Assembly (NCBI GenBank): GCA_000597885.1
Contig: CP004371.1
Coordinates: forward strand, 1,550,001 to 1,614,000
Source: Flammeovirgaceae bacterium 311
GTDB lineage: Bacteria; Bacteroidota; Bacteroidia; Cytophagales; Cyclobacteriaceae
Reading direction: 5' to 3'
Length of the DNA: 64,000 bases
In this document: positions 55,122 through 64,000 of the stretch, one piece after another
How positions within the stretch are numbered: position 1 is the first letter of the stretch
How the letters are laid out: each line of letters begins with the position of its first letter
The notes under the pieces: model-generated
Databases searched by the model: none
What the model was told of the DNA's origin: nothing
The model's input: the letters and a program-made list of their open reading frames with translations, nothing else
Position numbers and translations under genes: made by a program

Positions 55122-55400
55122 ATGGATGCAGCACAGTTAGATAAATTAAATACTATTAAATCTTCCCTGGAAGATTTACATAATAGTCAGGTTGCCCTGG
55201 TTCAAAAAGTAGCGCAGCTTGAAGTTAATTTGATGAATGCCCCTGATAAAGAAGTAGAGGATGCTCTTACTGAAGTTTATTCCAATGCTTCCGATAATGA
55301 GGATCTCATCAAAAACATGCTGGACAAATTCAACACAAGAGTTGATAAGGCCAACAAAGAGTTTACGCCTAGTCCTGAAGAGGATGAGGTAAGTGAATAA
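55122..55400 (+). CDS. Small coiled-coil protein of unknown function
   Basis: 92 residues, highly helical and acidic, with heptad-like spacing (LDKLNTIKSSLEDLHNSQVA) and an acidic C-terminus (SPEEDEVSE). No membrane segment or signal. The good ATG, the strong terminator directly behind and the lack of competing frames support it as a real gene. Function unknown. Confidence 0.65.
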   Translation: MDAAQLDKLNTIKSSLEDLHNSQVALVQKVAQLEVNLMNAPDKEVEDALTEVYSNASDNEDLIKNMLDKFNTRVDKANKEFTPSPEEDEVSE

Positions 55401-55417
55401 TTAAATTTACACATAAA

Positions 55418-55490
55418 AAAGGGGACTGATTTACCAAGCCAAAACAGGTGCATGCCATTGGTTGAGCAAATCAGTCCCTTTTATTTTTTT
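55418..55490. terminator. Terminator after the coiled-coil gene
   Basis: Stem GGGACTGATTT / AAATCAGTCCC flanked by A- and T-runs, working on both strands, with a 35-base loop holding a small inner CCAA/TTGG pair. Confidence 0.85.
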
Positions 55491-55912
55491 GACTCCCTCC
55501 GCTGATCACCCAGTACAGCTGTGTAGCAGGAGATGATCTGCTATGCATAAAAAACGTACTATCATCTGCTTAATTTAATGAATTGAACCCGCACCAGCGG
55601 GGGTTGTGTAGTTTTCGGCCGGCTCCGGCTATACAGCACAGGATGGTATTCAGACGGATGCTCTTTTATTTAAAGAAATAATCCTGCAATGAATATGTCT
55701 GCCATAGCACGAAACTCCGCTTTTTCCCCAATCTATCCGACACTCCCAATTCGTTCTTTAGCTGCTCATAGCAGCTCAACATTTTAAGCTTACAGCATCA
55801 TAAGCTAAAGGCTTGAATAAATTATATTCAGCCGGAATAGATATTCTTCTGAAAAAGGAACAGTAAAGGTAGCGAGCAGGCACACTTAAGTTTTCCTCTA
55901 ATTGAACCATCC
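55491..55912. other. Intergenic region upstream of the heparinase-like gene
   Basis: No gene. A small palindrome AGCTGCTCATAGCAGCT lies near 55760. Promoter not identified. Confidence 0.4.
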
Positions 55913-57799
55913 ATGAGCAGCAGATCTTTCTTTGTTTTTATTGCCTTTAGCTGGCTTGCCCTTGGAACGGCTGCCAATGCACAGCAGCCCCTTTCCCTAG
56001 CACAGCAAATACCTGCTCACCCCCGCATTATGCTGCTGGAGGGTGAGGAAGAGGGCATCCGGAAAACACTTGCCGCTGACGCTACCTGGAGTGCCTTACA
56101 CGCAGCCATTTTAGGAGAATGCAATCAGATGCTGACGGAGGATCTGCCGAAAAGAGAAATGGTAGGCCGGAGGCTGCTTTCAGTTTCCAGGAATTCGCTT
56201 CGCAACATATTTTATCTCTCCTATGCCTGGAGAATAAGCAGAGAAGAACAATACTTAAAACGGGCCGAAGCAGAACTGCTGGCCGTATGTGCTTTTTCTG
56301 ACTGGAATCCTTCTCATTTTCTGGATGTGGCTGAAATGACCATGGGCGTAGCCATTGGCTACGACTGGCTTTTTAGTGCGCTCTCCGACAGCTCAAAGAT
56401 GATCATCAGGGAGGCAATTATGAAAAAGGGCATTGAACCATCGCTGGATCCTGCCTACAACGGATGGCTGCAGGAAAGCCATAACTGGAACCAGGTGGGC
56501 AATGCTGGCATGCTCTTTGGCGCACTGGCCATTTATGAGGATGAGCCTGAGTTAGCATTGAAAATAATGGAAAGAGGTATTGAAACAATTGTACTCCCCA
56601 TGCAGGATTATGGACCGGACGGAGCCTATCCCGAGGGTTACAGCTACTGGGGCTATGGAACCAGTTTCAATGTTATGTTCATCAGCGCCCTGGAGAAGGT
56701 TTTCGGGCAGGATTTTGGTTTATCTGAGCAGCAGGGCTTTTTAAAAACACCAGGTTATATGCTGCACATGACGGCTCCTTCGGGCAAAGCCTTTAACTAC
56801 AGCGATTCCGGCACAGGTGGGGGCCTGCAGCCTGCCATGTTTTGGTTTGCAGGCAAACTGAAAGACCCGTCGCTGCTGTGGGTGGAAAAAAAGAAGCTGA
56901 TTGAGGAAAATGCAGCAAATCATGCCAGAAACCGCTTATTGCCTGCCATCATGATCTGGAATAGAGGGATAGAAATGGATAGAATCACGCCACCCAAAGA
57001 TAAACTATGGGCGGGAAAGGGAAAAAATCCCGTTGCACTGATGCGTACCTCCTGGACCAGCCCCCAGGCTATTTTTGTAGGAACCAAGGGTGGCTCCCCA
57101 TCGGTAAATCATGGGCATATGGATGCTGGTTCTTTTATTATGGAAGCATCCGGCATTCGCTGGGCCATGGATTTTGGCACCGAGAATTACACCGCCCTGG
57201 AAGCCAAAGGCATCGATTTATGGAACAGAAGTCAAGCTTCGCAGCGCTGGCAGGTATTCAGATACAGCAACCAGGCTCATAATACCTTAACTGTAAACAA
57301 TGAACCACAACGCACCGAAGCATTTGCCCCGCTTAGCTCCTGGTCAGCCAAGCCTGATTTTATGCATGCCGTTGTAGATCTTTCGGAAATTTATGCGCCC
57401 TCCTTAACAGCAGCACAACGGGGAATTGCCATCATAGACCAGCAGTATGTAGAGGTACGGGATGAAATAAAACCGGCAAACAGGGAGACCACCACCATCA
57501 GATGGTCGCTGCTAACGGCGGCAGAGGTAGAAATTACCGGAAAAAACACAATGCTGCTTACCAAAGACGGAAAAAAGCTGCTGCTGAAAGTTGTATCCCC
57601 GAAAAATATCCGCTTAACAACCTGGTCTACTGAATCGCCAAACGATTATGATTCTCCAAACCCAGGCACCATTTTAACAGGCTTTGAAACCACCCTGAGA
57701 AAGGGAAAAAAAGGCACGCTGAGGGTGCAGCTTATCCCACAGACCAATATCAAAATTACTACCAGACCTGCTGCCCCCTTAAAGGAATGGCCTGAATAA
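55913..57799 (+). CDS. Heparinase II/III-family polysaccharide lyase-like protein, exported
   Basis: 628 residues with a signal peptide (ending TAANAQ). An N-terminal alpha/alpha toroid (YLSYAWRISREEQYLKRAE, then WLQESHNWNQVGNAGMLFG with the catalytic-region Asn-His pair) and a C-terminal beta-sandwich entered by VNHGHMDAGSFIMEASG, the conserved His-Asp metal/catalytic box of the Hepar_II_III superfamily. Substrates in the family are uronate-containing polysaccharides (heparin, alginate). Periplasmic. No linked sulfatase or SusC/D genes. Confidence 0.85.
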   Translation: MSSRSFFVFIAFSWLALGTAANAQQPLSLAQQIPAHPRIMLLEGEEEGIRKTLAADATWSALHAAILGECNQMLTEDLPKREMVGRRLLSVSRNSLRNIFYLSYAWRISREEQYLKRAEAELLAVCAFSDWNPSHFLDVAEMTMGVAIGYDWLFSALSDSSKMIIREAIMKKGIEPSLDPAYNGWLQESHNWNQVGNAGMLFGALAIYEDEPELALKIMERGIETIVLPMQDYGPDGAYPEGYSYWGYGTSFNVMFISALEKVFGQDFGLSEQQGFLKTPGYMLHMTAPSGKAFNYSDSGTGGGLQPAMFWFAGKLKDPSLLWVEKKKLIEENAANHARNRLLPAIMIWNRGIEMDRITPPKDKLWAGKGKNPVALMRTSWTSPQAIFVGTKGGSPSVNHGHMDAGSFIMEASGIRWAMDFGTENYTALEAKGIDLWNRSQASQRWQVFRYSNQAHNTLTVNNEPQRTEAFAPLSSWSAKPDFMHAVVDLSEIYAPSLTAAQRGIAIIDQQYVEVRDEIKPANRETTTIRWSLLTAAEVEITGKNTMLLTKDGKKLLLKVVSPKNIRLTTWSTESPNDYDSPNPGTILTGFETTLRKGKKGTLRVQLIPQTNIKITTRPAAPLKEWPE

Positions 57800-57900
57800 G
57801 ACAAATTTAGTCAGGCGCACATCAGGCTGTTCGTGTTGATCCCCGTGGAAACAAATCATGTTTAAAATACCCATTCACCCCCATGCCATATTTTAACTAA

Positions 57901-57927
57901 AAAAAGGACTTCCCTGAAGTCCTTTTT
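57901..57927. terminator. Terminator downstream of the heparinase-like gene
   Basis: Perfect 11-bp stem AAAAAGGACTT / AAGTCCTTTTT with a 5-base loop; symmetric, so it can act for both strands. Confidence 0.9.
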
Positions 57928-58034
57928 CTGTATGGGTCTCACCTTGCTGGCAGTGAAAGGATCGGCCGATAAACCTGTCGCAAATCACCCTTCTATTGGC
58001 GTTTTTACACCTGCCGGTTCTTAACTTTTTGTAA

Positions 58035-58042
58035 TAAATTTG
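58035..58042 (+). promoter_or_regulatory. Candidate -7 element of the SRPBCC gene
   Basis: TAAATTTG fits TAnnTTTG and is 33 bp before the ATG at 58075; no -33 TTG at a good distance. Confidence 0.4.
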
Positions 58043-58074
58043 TCTATCAACATTCACCAAAAGCAACACTCGCC

Positions 58075-58953
58075 ATGGAAACAGCAGAAAAAAAAATCCT
58101 GACGGTAGCAGCAACCATCAATGCGCCTGTAGAGAAGGTATGGAAGCTCTGGACAGAACCAGATCACATAACCAAATGGAACAATGCCTCTGATGACTGG
58201 CATACCCCACGGGCTGAAAACGACCTGCGGGAGGGTGGTAAATTCCTTTCCAGAATGGAGGCCAGAGACGGAAGCATGGGTTTTGATTTTGAAGGAGTTT
58301 ACCAGGAGGTAGAACCCTACCAGCTGCTTACCTACACACTTCTGGACGGAAGACAGGTGAAGATAAAGTTTGATGCACAGGACGATAAAACCACTGTAAC
58401 AGAAAGTTTTGAAGCAGAAAACACGCACTCCCTGGAGATGCAGCAGGATGGCTGGCAGGCGATCCTGGATAATTTTAAAAAATATACAGAGTCTCAGCCT
58501 GGCCTGGAGAGCCTGCATTTTGAAATTGAGATAAACGCTCCTGTAGAAAAGGTATATACCAGCATGCTCGATAAAGAATTGTATAAAGCCTGGACAGCAG
58601 CCTTCAACCCGGGATCTTACTATGAAGGCTCCTGGCAGAAGGGATCAAAAATCTTATTTATCGGCACAGATCAAGATGGTAGCCTGGGAGGTATGGTGAG
58701 CCGCATAAAAGAGAATATCCCCCATAAATTTGTATCTATAGAGCACCTGGGTGTGTACCAGCATGGCAAAGAGATAACAAGCGGCAAAGAAGTTGAGGGC
58801 TGGGCCGGTGCACAGGAAAACTACAGTTTTCAGGACCTAAATGGCAGCACTTTGTTATCGATAGACATGGACTCCAATGAGCAGTTTAAAGGTTATTTTT
58901 CAGAAACGTGGCCCAGGGCTTTAGCTAAACTGAAGGCTATCTGTGAAGCTTAA
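58075..58953 (+). CDS. Tandem SRPBCC (AHSA1-type) domain protein
   Basis: 292 cytoplasmic residues made of two START/AHSA1-like units in a row. Each opens with a 'NAPVEKV' strand (TINAPVEKVWKLWTEPDHIT at residue 14 and EINAPVEKVYTSMLDKELYK near 152), continues through a GG/GS-rich middle (REGGKFLSRMEARDGSMGFD; GSLGGMVSRIKENIPH) and ends in a long C-terminal helix. AHSA1 domains bind hydrophobic ligands or act on Hsp90; a two-domain fusion is less common. Ligand unknown. Confidence 0.85.
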   Translation: METAEKKILTVAATINAPVEKVWKLWTEPDHITKWNNASDDWHTPRAENDLREGGKFLSRMEARDGSMGFDFEGVYQEVEPYQLLTYTLLDGRQVKIKFDAQDDKTTVTESFEAENTHSLEMQQDGWQAILDNFKKYTESQPGLESLHFEIEINAPVEKVYTSMLDKELYKAWTAAFNPGSYYEGSWQKGSKILFIGTDQDGSLGGMVSRIKENIPHKFVSIEHLGVYQHGKEITSGKEVEGWAGAQENYSFQDLNGSTLLSIDMDSNEQFKGYFSETWPRALAKLKAICEA

Positions 58954-59174
58954 GTTTTCTCACCCAACCACCGCCTGGTTACCCATGCTGTTACAGATTA
59001 TACCGGCATGGGAACCTCTATTTTAGGGCAGGGGTTCCCTTCAGGAAAGGCAGGAGGCAAAGGCTTCATCCCAGCAATTTTTTCTTCCTGATGCGCTATG
59101 TGGCTCCGGCATTTTTGGGCTTAGGATAATTTCACTACTTTACCATCTGAACCCAGGCGCCACAGGCACAGTGC

Positions 59175-60941
59175 ATGTACAGACCCAATCGCTACCAGCT
59201 GGCATTTTTGCAGTGGAGAAGAAAGCAATCCAATAACCGCATTATGCCCTTTTTGCTAAGTGTGGTGGTGGGGGTTATTGTAAGCCTTGCTGCCATTCTT
59301 ATCAAAACCATCATCCATTATTTTGAGATCTACGCGGTATACTTTGCGCCACAGTATTTCTACTTTGTTCTGCCGCTGATAGGATTCTTTCTGGTAACCC
59401 TGCTCAACAAAACCCTTTTCAAAAGCACATCCTACTTTAGCGGCACCAAGCATGTGATCGAGGCCATCGAGCGGAAATCCTCCATGATCCGCTTCAGGCT
59501 TATCTATTCCAAATTTATTACAACCGGCCTTACCATAGGCTTTGGGGGCAGCTCCGGAGTAGAGGCCGCCATCATCACCAGTGGATCGGCGGTGGGCGCA
59601 AACGTAGGCCGTTTTCTGGGCCTGGGATATCGCCTGCGCACCCTGCTGATTGGCTGCGGGGTGGCTGCGGGCATATCGGCCGTGTACAATGCACCTATGG
59701 GGGGCTTTATTTTTGCACTGGAAACTATTTTACCAGAATTCACTCCTACCCTGCTCATTCCGCTGCTGGTATCGGCTGCCACCGGTAAAATCCTGTTTGA
59801 GTTTATTATGGGTGACCAGCTGCGCTTCGGGGTGCTGCTGGCCGAGTTCTCTTACGAACAAATACCGCTGGTGATAGTGCTTGGGGTAATCAGTACTTTT
59901 CTGTCGTCTTACCTGCTGGGCACCTATAGCTACTGCAGCAGGGTATTCTCCCGCATTAAAAGTGCGTATGTACGGGCGCTGGCTGGCGGAATTGCCCTGG
60001 GCTCTATTATTTTTATACTACCACCCATGTATGGAGAAGGCTATGTGAGCATCAATGCGCTGCTCAACGGCGAGGAAAAGTCGCTGATGGCCAACTCTCC
60101 CCTGACACCACTCATGGACCGCGCCTGGATGAGCATGTTTTTCCTGTTCCTGCTCACGATGGCCAAACCCCTTAGCACAGGCATCTGCGTAAATTCCGGT
60201 GGCGAAGGAGGCTATTTTGCACCTTCCCTGATCACTGGCGGCTTTTTGGGCTACTTCTACTACAAGCTGGCGGTGCTGCTGTTTCCTTTTATGGACATCA
60301 ACCCCGCTACATATATGTTCCTGGGCATGGCCGCCATCTTTGCCTGCATCATGAATGCCCCGGTAACAGCCATCTTCCTGGTTGCCGAAATCACCCAGAG
60401 CTATCAGCTGTTTGTACCCCTGATGCTGGTATGTGCCGTGGCCTATTTTCTTAAATACTACAGGAACAACCTGCGGAAGAACCTGGAAAAGCCCCTGGAG
60501 GAGCAAAAGGCAAAGCGTATGGACCGGATTTTGCTCAACCAGCTCATTGTGCGACACCTGATTGTAGATGAAACTCCCCTCCGGGAAGATGTTAATTTTA
60601 AGCACGTGCTCGATGCTTTTGCCCATACCAGCCACGATGTGCTGCATGTAACTGATGAGCAGGGCGTTCTGGTGGGCGTTATTACCCTGAATGATATACG
60701 GGATAAAATAAGCGATACCAGCAGCTACGAGAAAATATTAGCCAGAGACCTGATGCACCCGCCCATGGCAGTGGTAGATGTTAACGAACCCGCTTCTGAA
60801 GTGCTGGAGAAATTTGAGAAGTTTGAGCGCTGGCAGCTGCCGGTGGTGCGGGAGAATAAATTTATCGGCTTTATCTCACAACCCGACCTGCTGAACCAGT
60901 ACCGCATTGAGCTTACGCGGGTAAACCGCTTTTTTCGCTGA
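59175..60941 (+). CDS. ClC-type chloride channel/transporter with CBS domains
   Basis: 588 residues. The first 440 form the ClC membrane domain with 10 or more hydrophobic helices; motifs include GFGGSSGVEAAIITSG (the region carrying the gating glutamate), MGGFIFALE, and the pore loop NSGGEGGYFAPSLITGG. The remainder holds two CBS domains (around residues 455-510 and 520-575; LMHPPMAVVDVNEPASEVLE) that usually bind adenine nucleotides and regulate gating. Likely a chloride/proton antiporter or channel. Single gene. Confidence 0.93.
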   Translation: MYRPNRYQLAFLQWRRKQSNNRIMPFLLSVVVGVIVSLAAILIKTIIHYFEIYAVYFAPQYFYFVLPLIGFFLVTLLNKTLFKSTSYFSGTKHVIEAIERKSSMIRFRLIYSKFITTGLTIGFGGSSGVEAAIITSGSAVGANVGRFLGLGYRLRTLLIGCGVAAGISAVYNAPMGGFIFALETILPEFTPTLLIPLLVSAATGKILFEFIMGDQLRFGVLLAEFSYEQIPLVIVLGVISTFLSSYLLGTYSYCSRVFSRIKSAYVRALAGGIALGSIIFILPPMYGEGYVSINALLNGEEKSLMANSPLTPLMDRAWMSMFFLFLLTMAKPLSTGICVNSGGEGGYFAPSLITGGFLGYFYYKLAVLLFPFMDINPATYMFLGMAAIFACIMNAPVTAIFLVAEITQSYQLFVPLMLVCAVAYFLKYYRNNLRKNLEKPLEEQKAKRMDRILLNQLIVRHLIVDETPLREDVNFKHVLDAFAHTSHDVLHVTDEQGVLVGVITLNDIRDKISDTSSYEKILARDLMHPPMAVVDVNEPASEVLEKFEKFERWQLPVVRENKFIGFISQPDLLNQYRIELTRVNRFFR

Positions 60942-61194
60942 TGCAGCAATAACCAGGCTCTGTTTCTGTCAGGCTGTCAGCCATTGGCTAAGCCCAACTT
61001 AACAGTAAGCATAAGCAGCTTCAGAACTCCTGATACACGGCCTCAGCTACAGATTGTAGTCCTGGGGAAAGTATCATTGTATCAGCACTTTACAGCGCTG
61101 TTCAACACGTTACCAGATTTTTGGCACCACTACACTTTTTTGATTTTATTCTACAATAAATTCATATATTTATATAAATCAAAAAGCTGTAGCC

Positions 61195-62829
61195 ATGGTA
61201 GACGCAGATGCAAATTTTGCCCGGTTCCACAATCCTTTCAGCAGAACCTGTGCGGTAGTAGCGATGGCTGTGCTGCAGGTAATTTTTTCAGGCTGCACCA
61301 CAAAGGATTCACCACCCGGCTACAGTAGTTATATCGATACCACCGTATCTGTTTACGGCCCCTACAGGGCGGTGAAGCTTCCTATCCGCCAGGGTGTTAA
61401 AATTGCAAACCCCATCCAGATAGAGCTGGGGCCGGATGAGGTGCTGTATGCCGCCAACCAAACAGGCGAGATCTATTCGCTGCGCGATACTGATGGAGAC
61501 GGCCTGGAGGATATGGCAATACTGTATGCCAATGTAAAAGACAATGGCCTGCGTTCCCCTACCGGCTTTGCCCACAAAGGCGATACCATTTACATTGGCA
61601 CAGCCCAGCAGATCAGGTGCTTTTTAGATCAGGACAAAAACGGCAAAGCCGACACCAGCTGGGTGTTTTATAAGGATATCCCCAACAGTGAACACCCTTA
61701 TGAGTGGACTTGCGGGCTGAAGTTCGGACCGGATGGCTGGCTTTATATGGCTTTTACAACTGACTCCTGGAATGCTGCCCCCTCGCCAGATCCAAATGGC
61801 TATCGCGGGTCTATCATCAGAATATCTCCCGATGGTAAACAGGCAGAACAGCTGGCTACGGGAATTCGCTCGGTGTACGACCTGGGCTTTAACACTGTCG
61901 GAGATCTTTTCTTCATTGATAACGAAGGTGGCGGAAACCCCCATGAAGAGCTGAACCGGCTGGTGAAGAACAGCTTCTACGGCCATAACCCCCGAAAATA
62001 CAAGTTTGATACGGTTGCAGCACCCGATCATGTGCTGGAAACTGAAATGGCTCCTTCCGGTATTGTATTTAACAAAGCTGATAATGATTTTGGAGGTTCG
62101 GGAGGAAACCTTTTTGTTAGTTTTTACGGCCCCGGGGAGCGCTGGACCCGCGGAGGCGTTGGCCGGGTAAGCATTATGCAGCAGCCCGATGGCACCTATG
62201 CCTACCAGGAGTTTCCCGTTGCTGATATACCAAAGCTATCGAACCTGGCTTTTGGAAAAGATGGCGCTTTATACCTGGCACAACATGGAAAAGCAGACTA
62301 TTGGTATAATGCTGTTTATGAAAATGAAGGAGCCTTCTACAAACTAATCTATGATCCCGGGCTGGCAGATAAGCCTGCTAAAGTAAGGGCCGGGCTTAGC
62401 AGGCCCCTCTCCAAAAATTCTGTAGAAGCCGGCAAACAACTGTTTGCAGAACGTGCCTGCCTGGGTTGCCATGCCGTAGATGGTAAAACCGAATTACTGG
62501 GCCCCAATCTGAAGGATGTGGCAAAGCGGCTGAACCGGACAGAGATCCTGGAAGAAATACTAAAACCTTCGGAAAGAATAAAACCCAGCATGATGGCCCT
62601 GCGGGTAACCCAGAAAAACGGGAATGTTGTCCTGGGCCGGGTGGTGCATGCAAATGATGATGAAATTTCGCTGATGCTGGTGGGAAATCACGTGGTGCAG
62701 ATTCCAAGAAGTGATATTCAGAGCACGGAAAATGTAAATAAATCACTGATGTATGAAGGCCTTCTGACTGGTTTACAGGATCTAGAAAAGGAGGCCTTGC
62801 TGGATTATATCGCCAGTTTAAGTAAATAG
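61195..62829 (+). CDS. Lipoprotein with sorbosone-dehydrogenase-like propeller and C-terminal cytochrome c domain
   Basis: 544 residues; leader with lipobox VIFSGC (Cys33). Residues 40-410 form a beta-propeller of the PQQ-dependent/L-sorbosone dehydrogenase-like type (GPDEVLYAANQTGEIYSLRD, then KFGPDGWLYMAFTTD, SIVRISPDGK-like repeats). A C-terminal cytochrome c-like domain follows with a single heme site CLGCHAVDGKTELLGPNL (CxxCH) and the long helix-rich tail typical of Planctomycete/Bacteroidota 'heme-binding domain' proteins. Electron transfer from sugar or alcohol oxidation at the outer membrane or periplasm is inferred. Confidence 0.85.
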   Translation: MVDADANFARFHNPFSRTCAVVAMAVLQVIFSGCTTKDSPPGYSSYIDTTVSVYGPYRAVKLPIRQGVKIANPIQIELGPDEVLYAANQTGEIYSLRDTDGDGLEDMAILYANVKDNGLRSPTGFAHKGDTIYIGTAQQIRCFLDQDKNGKADTSWVFYKDIPNSEHPYEWTCGLKFGPDGWLYMAFTTDSWNAAPSPDPNGYRGSIIRISPDGKQAEQLATGIRSVYDLGFNTVGDLFFIDNEGGGNPHEELNRLVKNSFYGHNPRKYKFDTVAAPDHVLETEMAPSGIVFNKADNDFGGSGGNLFVSFYGPGERWTRGGVGRVSIMQQPDGTYAYQEFPVADIPKLSNLAFGKDGALYLAQHGKADYWYNAVYENEGAFYKLIYDPGLADKPAKVRAGLSRPLSKNSVEAGKQLFAERACLGCHAVDGKTELLGPNLKDVAKRLNRTEILEEILKPSERIKPSMMALRVTQKNGNVVLGRVVHANDDEISLMLVGNHVVQIPRSDIQSTENVNKSLMYEGLLTGLQDLEKEALLDYIASLSK

Positions 62830-62893
62830 AGGGTAGCTGAGCTGATTACAATTGATGGAGATTACCTCCAACAGCAGCAGTTAATAGTTATAA

Positions 62894-64000
62894 TCATAAA
62901 TCAATGCGCTGTATGCGCACTGCATTTAAGATTGCCAGCAGGGCAACACCCACATCGGCGATTACAGCTTCCCAGAGACTGGCCATCCCGCCGGCTCCTA
63001 AGGCTAAAACAATGATCTTTACCGACATGGCAAGGATGATATTTTGCCATACGATATTCCGGGTGATTTTTCCAGCCCTGATGGCCGAGGCTATCTTAGA
63101 GGGCTGATCGTTTTGAATAACAATGTCGGCGGTTTCAATGGTGGCATCGCTGCCCAAACCACCCATGGCAATTCCGGCGTCTGCCAGGGCCACTACCGGC
63201 GCATCGTTCACCCCGTCGCCTGCAAAGGCTACGTACTGGCCGCTGCTTTTCAGCTGGCTTAGCTTTTCCACCTTACCCTCGGGAAGCAGATCGCCAAAGG
63301 CCTGGTCAATTCCCAGCCTTTTGGCTACCACGTCTACCACACTTTGCTTGTCGCCGGATAGCACCACGGTCTTGATATTCAGCCGGTGCAGCTGCTCAAT
63401 AGCGGCAGCAGCATCTTCCTTAATCTCATCAGCAATCACTAAATAGCCGGCATAATTGCCGCCATGGGCTATTGCCACTATGGTATCTGCTACATTTTCA
63501 AGCTCGGTAGGATAAGCAACCCCATACTTCTTTAACAGCTTCAGGTTTCCGGCCAGCACTGTACTGCCACCTGCCTCACCTTTCATGCCATGTCCTGCTA
63601 TTTCCTCCACCTTTGATACTTCAATTAATTTGCCTGCTTTGCCTGCATAATCAGTGACAGCCTTTGCGACCGGGTGGGTGGAATACTTTTCCAGGGCGGC
63701 AGCCAGGGCAGCCAATTCGTCAGCCTCCATTTGAGGGGAAACAACCTGCTGTACCTTAAAAACACCTTTGGTTAGGGTACCGGTTTTGTCCATCACCACC
63801 GTTTTTACCTTAGCCATTACATCCAGGAAGTTACCCCCCTTGAATAAAATGCCATTTCGGGAAGCAAGGCCAATGCCCCCAAAATAGCCCAGGGGTATGG
63901 ACACTACCAGCGCACAGGGACAGCTGATCACCAGGAATACAAGGGACCGGTACAGCCATTCGTTAAACACATAGTTGTCTACAAAAAAGTAAGGCAGCAA
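62894..64000 (-). CDS. Zn/Cd-type heavy-metal P1B-ATPase, C-terminal part (runs off the right edge)
   Basis: The visible 369 codons are the catalytic core and last membrane helices of a metal-exporting P-type ATPase. Metal-site CPC in FLVISCPCALVVSIPLGYFG, phosphorylation motif DKTGTLTKG, the GHGMKGE ATP-site HP/GxG element, GDGVNDAPVVALADAGIAMG hinge, and the final helix pair with AVIADVGVAL, whose aspartate marks the Zn2+/Cd2+/Pb2+ group rather than Cu+. The N-terminal metal-binding and first membrane segments lie beyond position 64000. Zinc or cadmium efflux from the cytoplasm is expected. Confidence 0.9.
   Translation of the reverse strand: MLPYFFVDNYVFNEWLYRSLVFLVISCPCALVVSIPLGYFGGIGLASRNGILFKGGNFLDVMAKVKTVVMDKTGTLTKGVFKVQQVVSPQMEADELAALAAALEKYSTHPVAKAVTDYAGKAGKLIEVSKVEEIAGHGMKGEAGGSTVLAGNLKLLKKYGVAYPTELENVADTIVAIAHGGNYAGYLVIADEIKEDAAAAIEQLHRLNIKTVVLSGDKQSVVDVVAKRLGIDQAFGDLLPEGKVEKLSQLKSSGQYVAFAGDGVNDAPVVALADAGIAMGGLGSDATIETADIVIQNDQPSKIASAIRAGKITRNIVWQNIILAMSVKIIVLALGAGGMASLWEAVIADVGVALLAILNAVRIQRIDL

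Noticed and set aside
40982-57799. Polysaccharide utilisation locus
   Set aside because: No SusC/SusD pair, no hybrid two-component or anti-sigma regulator, and the genes are mostly separate units.

Overview
The window reads as chromosome of a Bacteroidota bacterium, most likely order Cytophagales. The evidence is three large secreted proteins ending in the type IX secretion / gliding-motility C-terminal domain, a Bacteroidota-type sdhCAB operon, a DUF4494 protein, a fused IcmF acyl-CoA mutase, many lipoproteins, almost no Shine-Dalgarno sequences, and a few TAnnTTTG -7 promoter elements. The genus cannot be named from sequence alone.

Layout. 1-30 kb is mostly housekeeping: the 5' part of bioB; sppA; folK convergent with fabD; a DCC-family protein; two tandem near-duplicate type IX secreted proteins; sdhCAB; a tight four-gene operon (sodium/solute symporter, GNAT acetyltransferase, PLP amino-acid racemase, M20 amidohydrolase) followed by alr; an orphan NtrC-type regulator; DUF4494; a THUMP-type rRNA methyltransferase; two patatin-like lipases, one of them membrane-embedded; and icmF. 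31-41 kb is a fluid region. It holds composite repeats of about 270-430 bp, an overlapping serine hydrolase / ECF sigma / membrane protein operon, an AT-rich orphan gene, a frameshifted LytTR regulator remnant, a lipoprotein with a 48-codon membrane gene behind it, a third type IX secreted protein, and a decayed copy of a gene found 4 kb away. 41-58 kb is rich in exported proteins: SMP-30-like propeller, esterase, GH5, gluzincin peptidase, TIM-barrel isomerase, endonuclease/phosphatase-fold protein, heparinase-like lyase and several lipoproteins of unknown role. There is no SusC/SusD pair. 58-64 kb has a tandem SRPBCC protein, a ClC channel with CBS domains, a propeller/cytochrome c lipoprotein and the C-terminal part of a Zn/Cd-type P-ATPase.

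The most striking non-coding signals are: a 65-bp perfect palindrome between the folK and fabD stops, whose arm recurs inside a 148-bp element with 16-bp perfect terminal inverted repeats after the M20 gene; a third related inverted repeat that starts in the stop codon of the methyltransferase gene; a roughly 1.7-kb almost identical block shared by the two tandem secreted proteins while their flanks have diverged (gene conversion); and the composite repeats at 31.3 and 34.3-35.0 kb built around a 21-bp palindrome.

No tRNA, rRNA, CRISPR array or complete insertion sequence was seen. All functional calls are from motif reading by eye; no database search was run.
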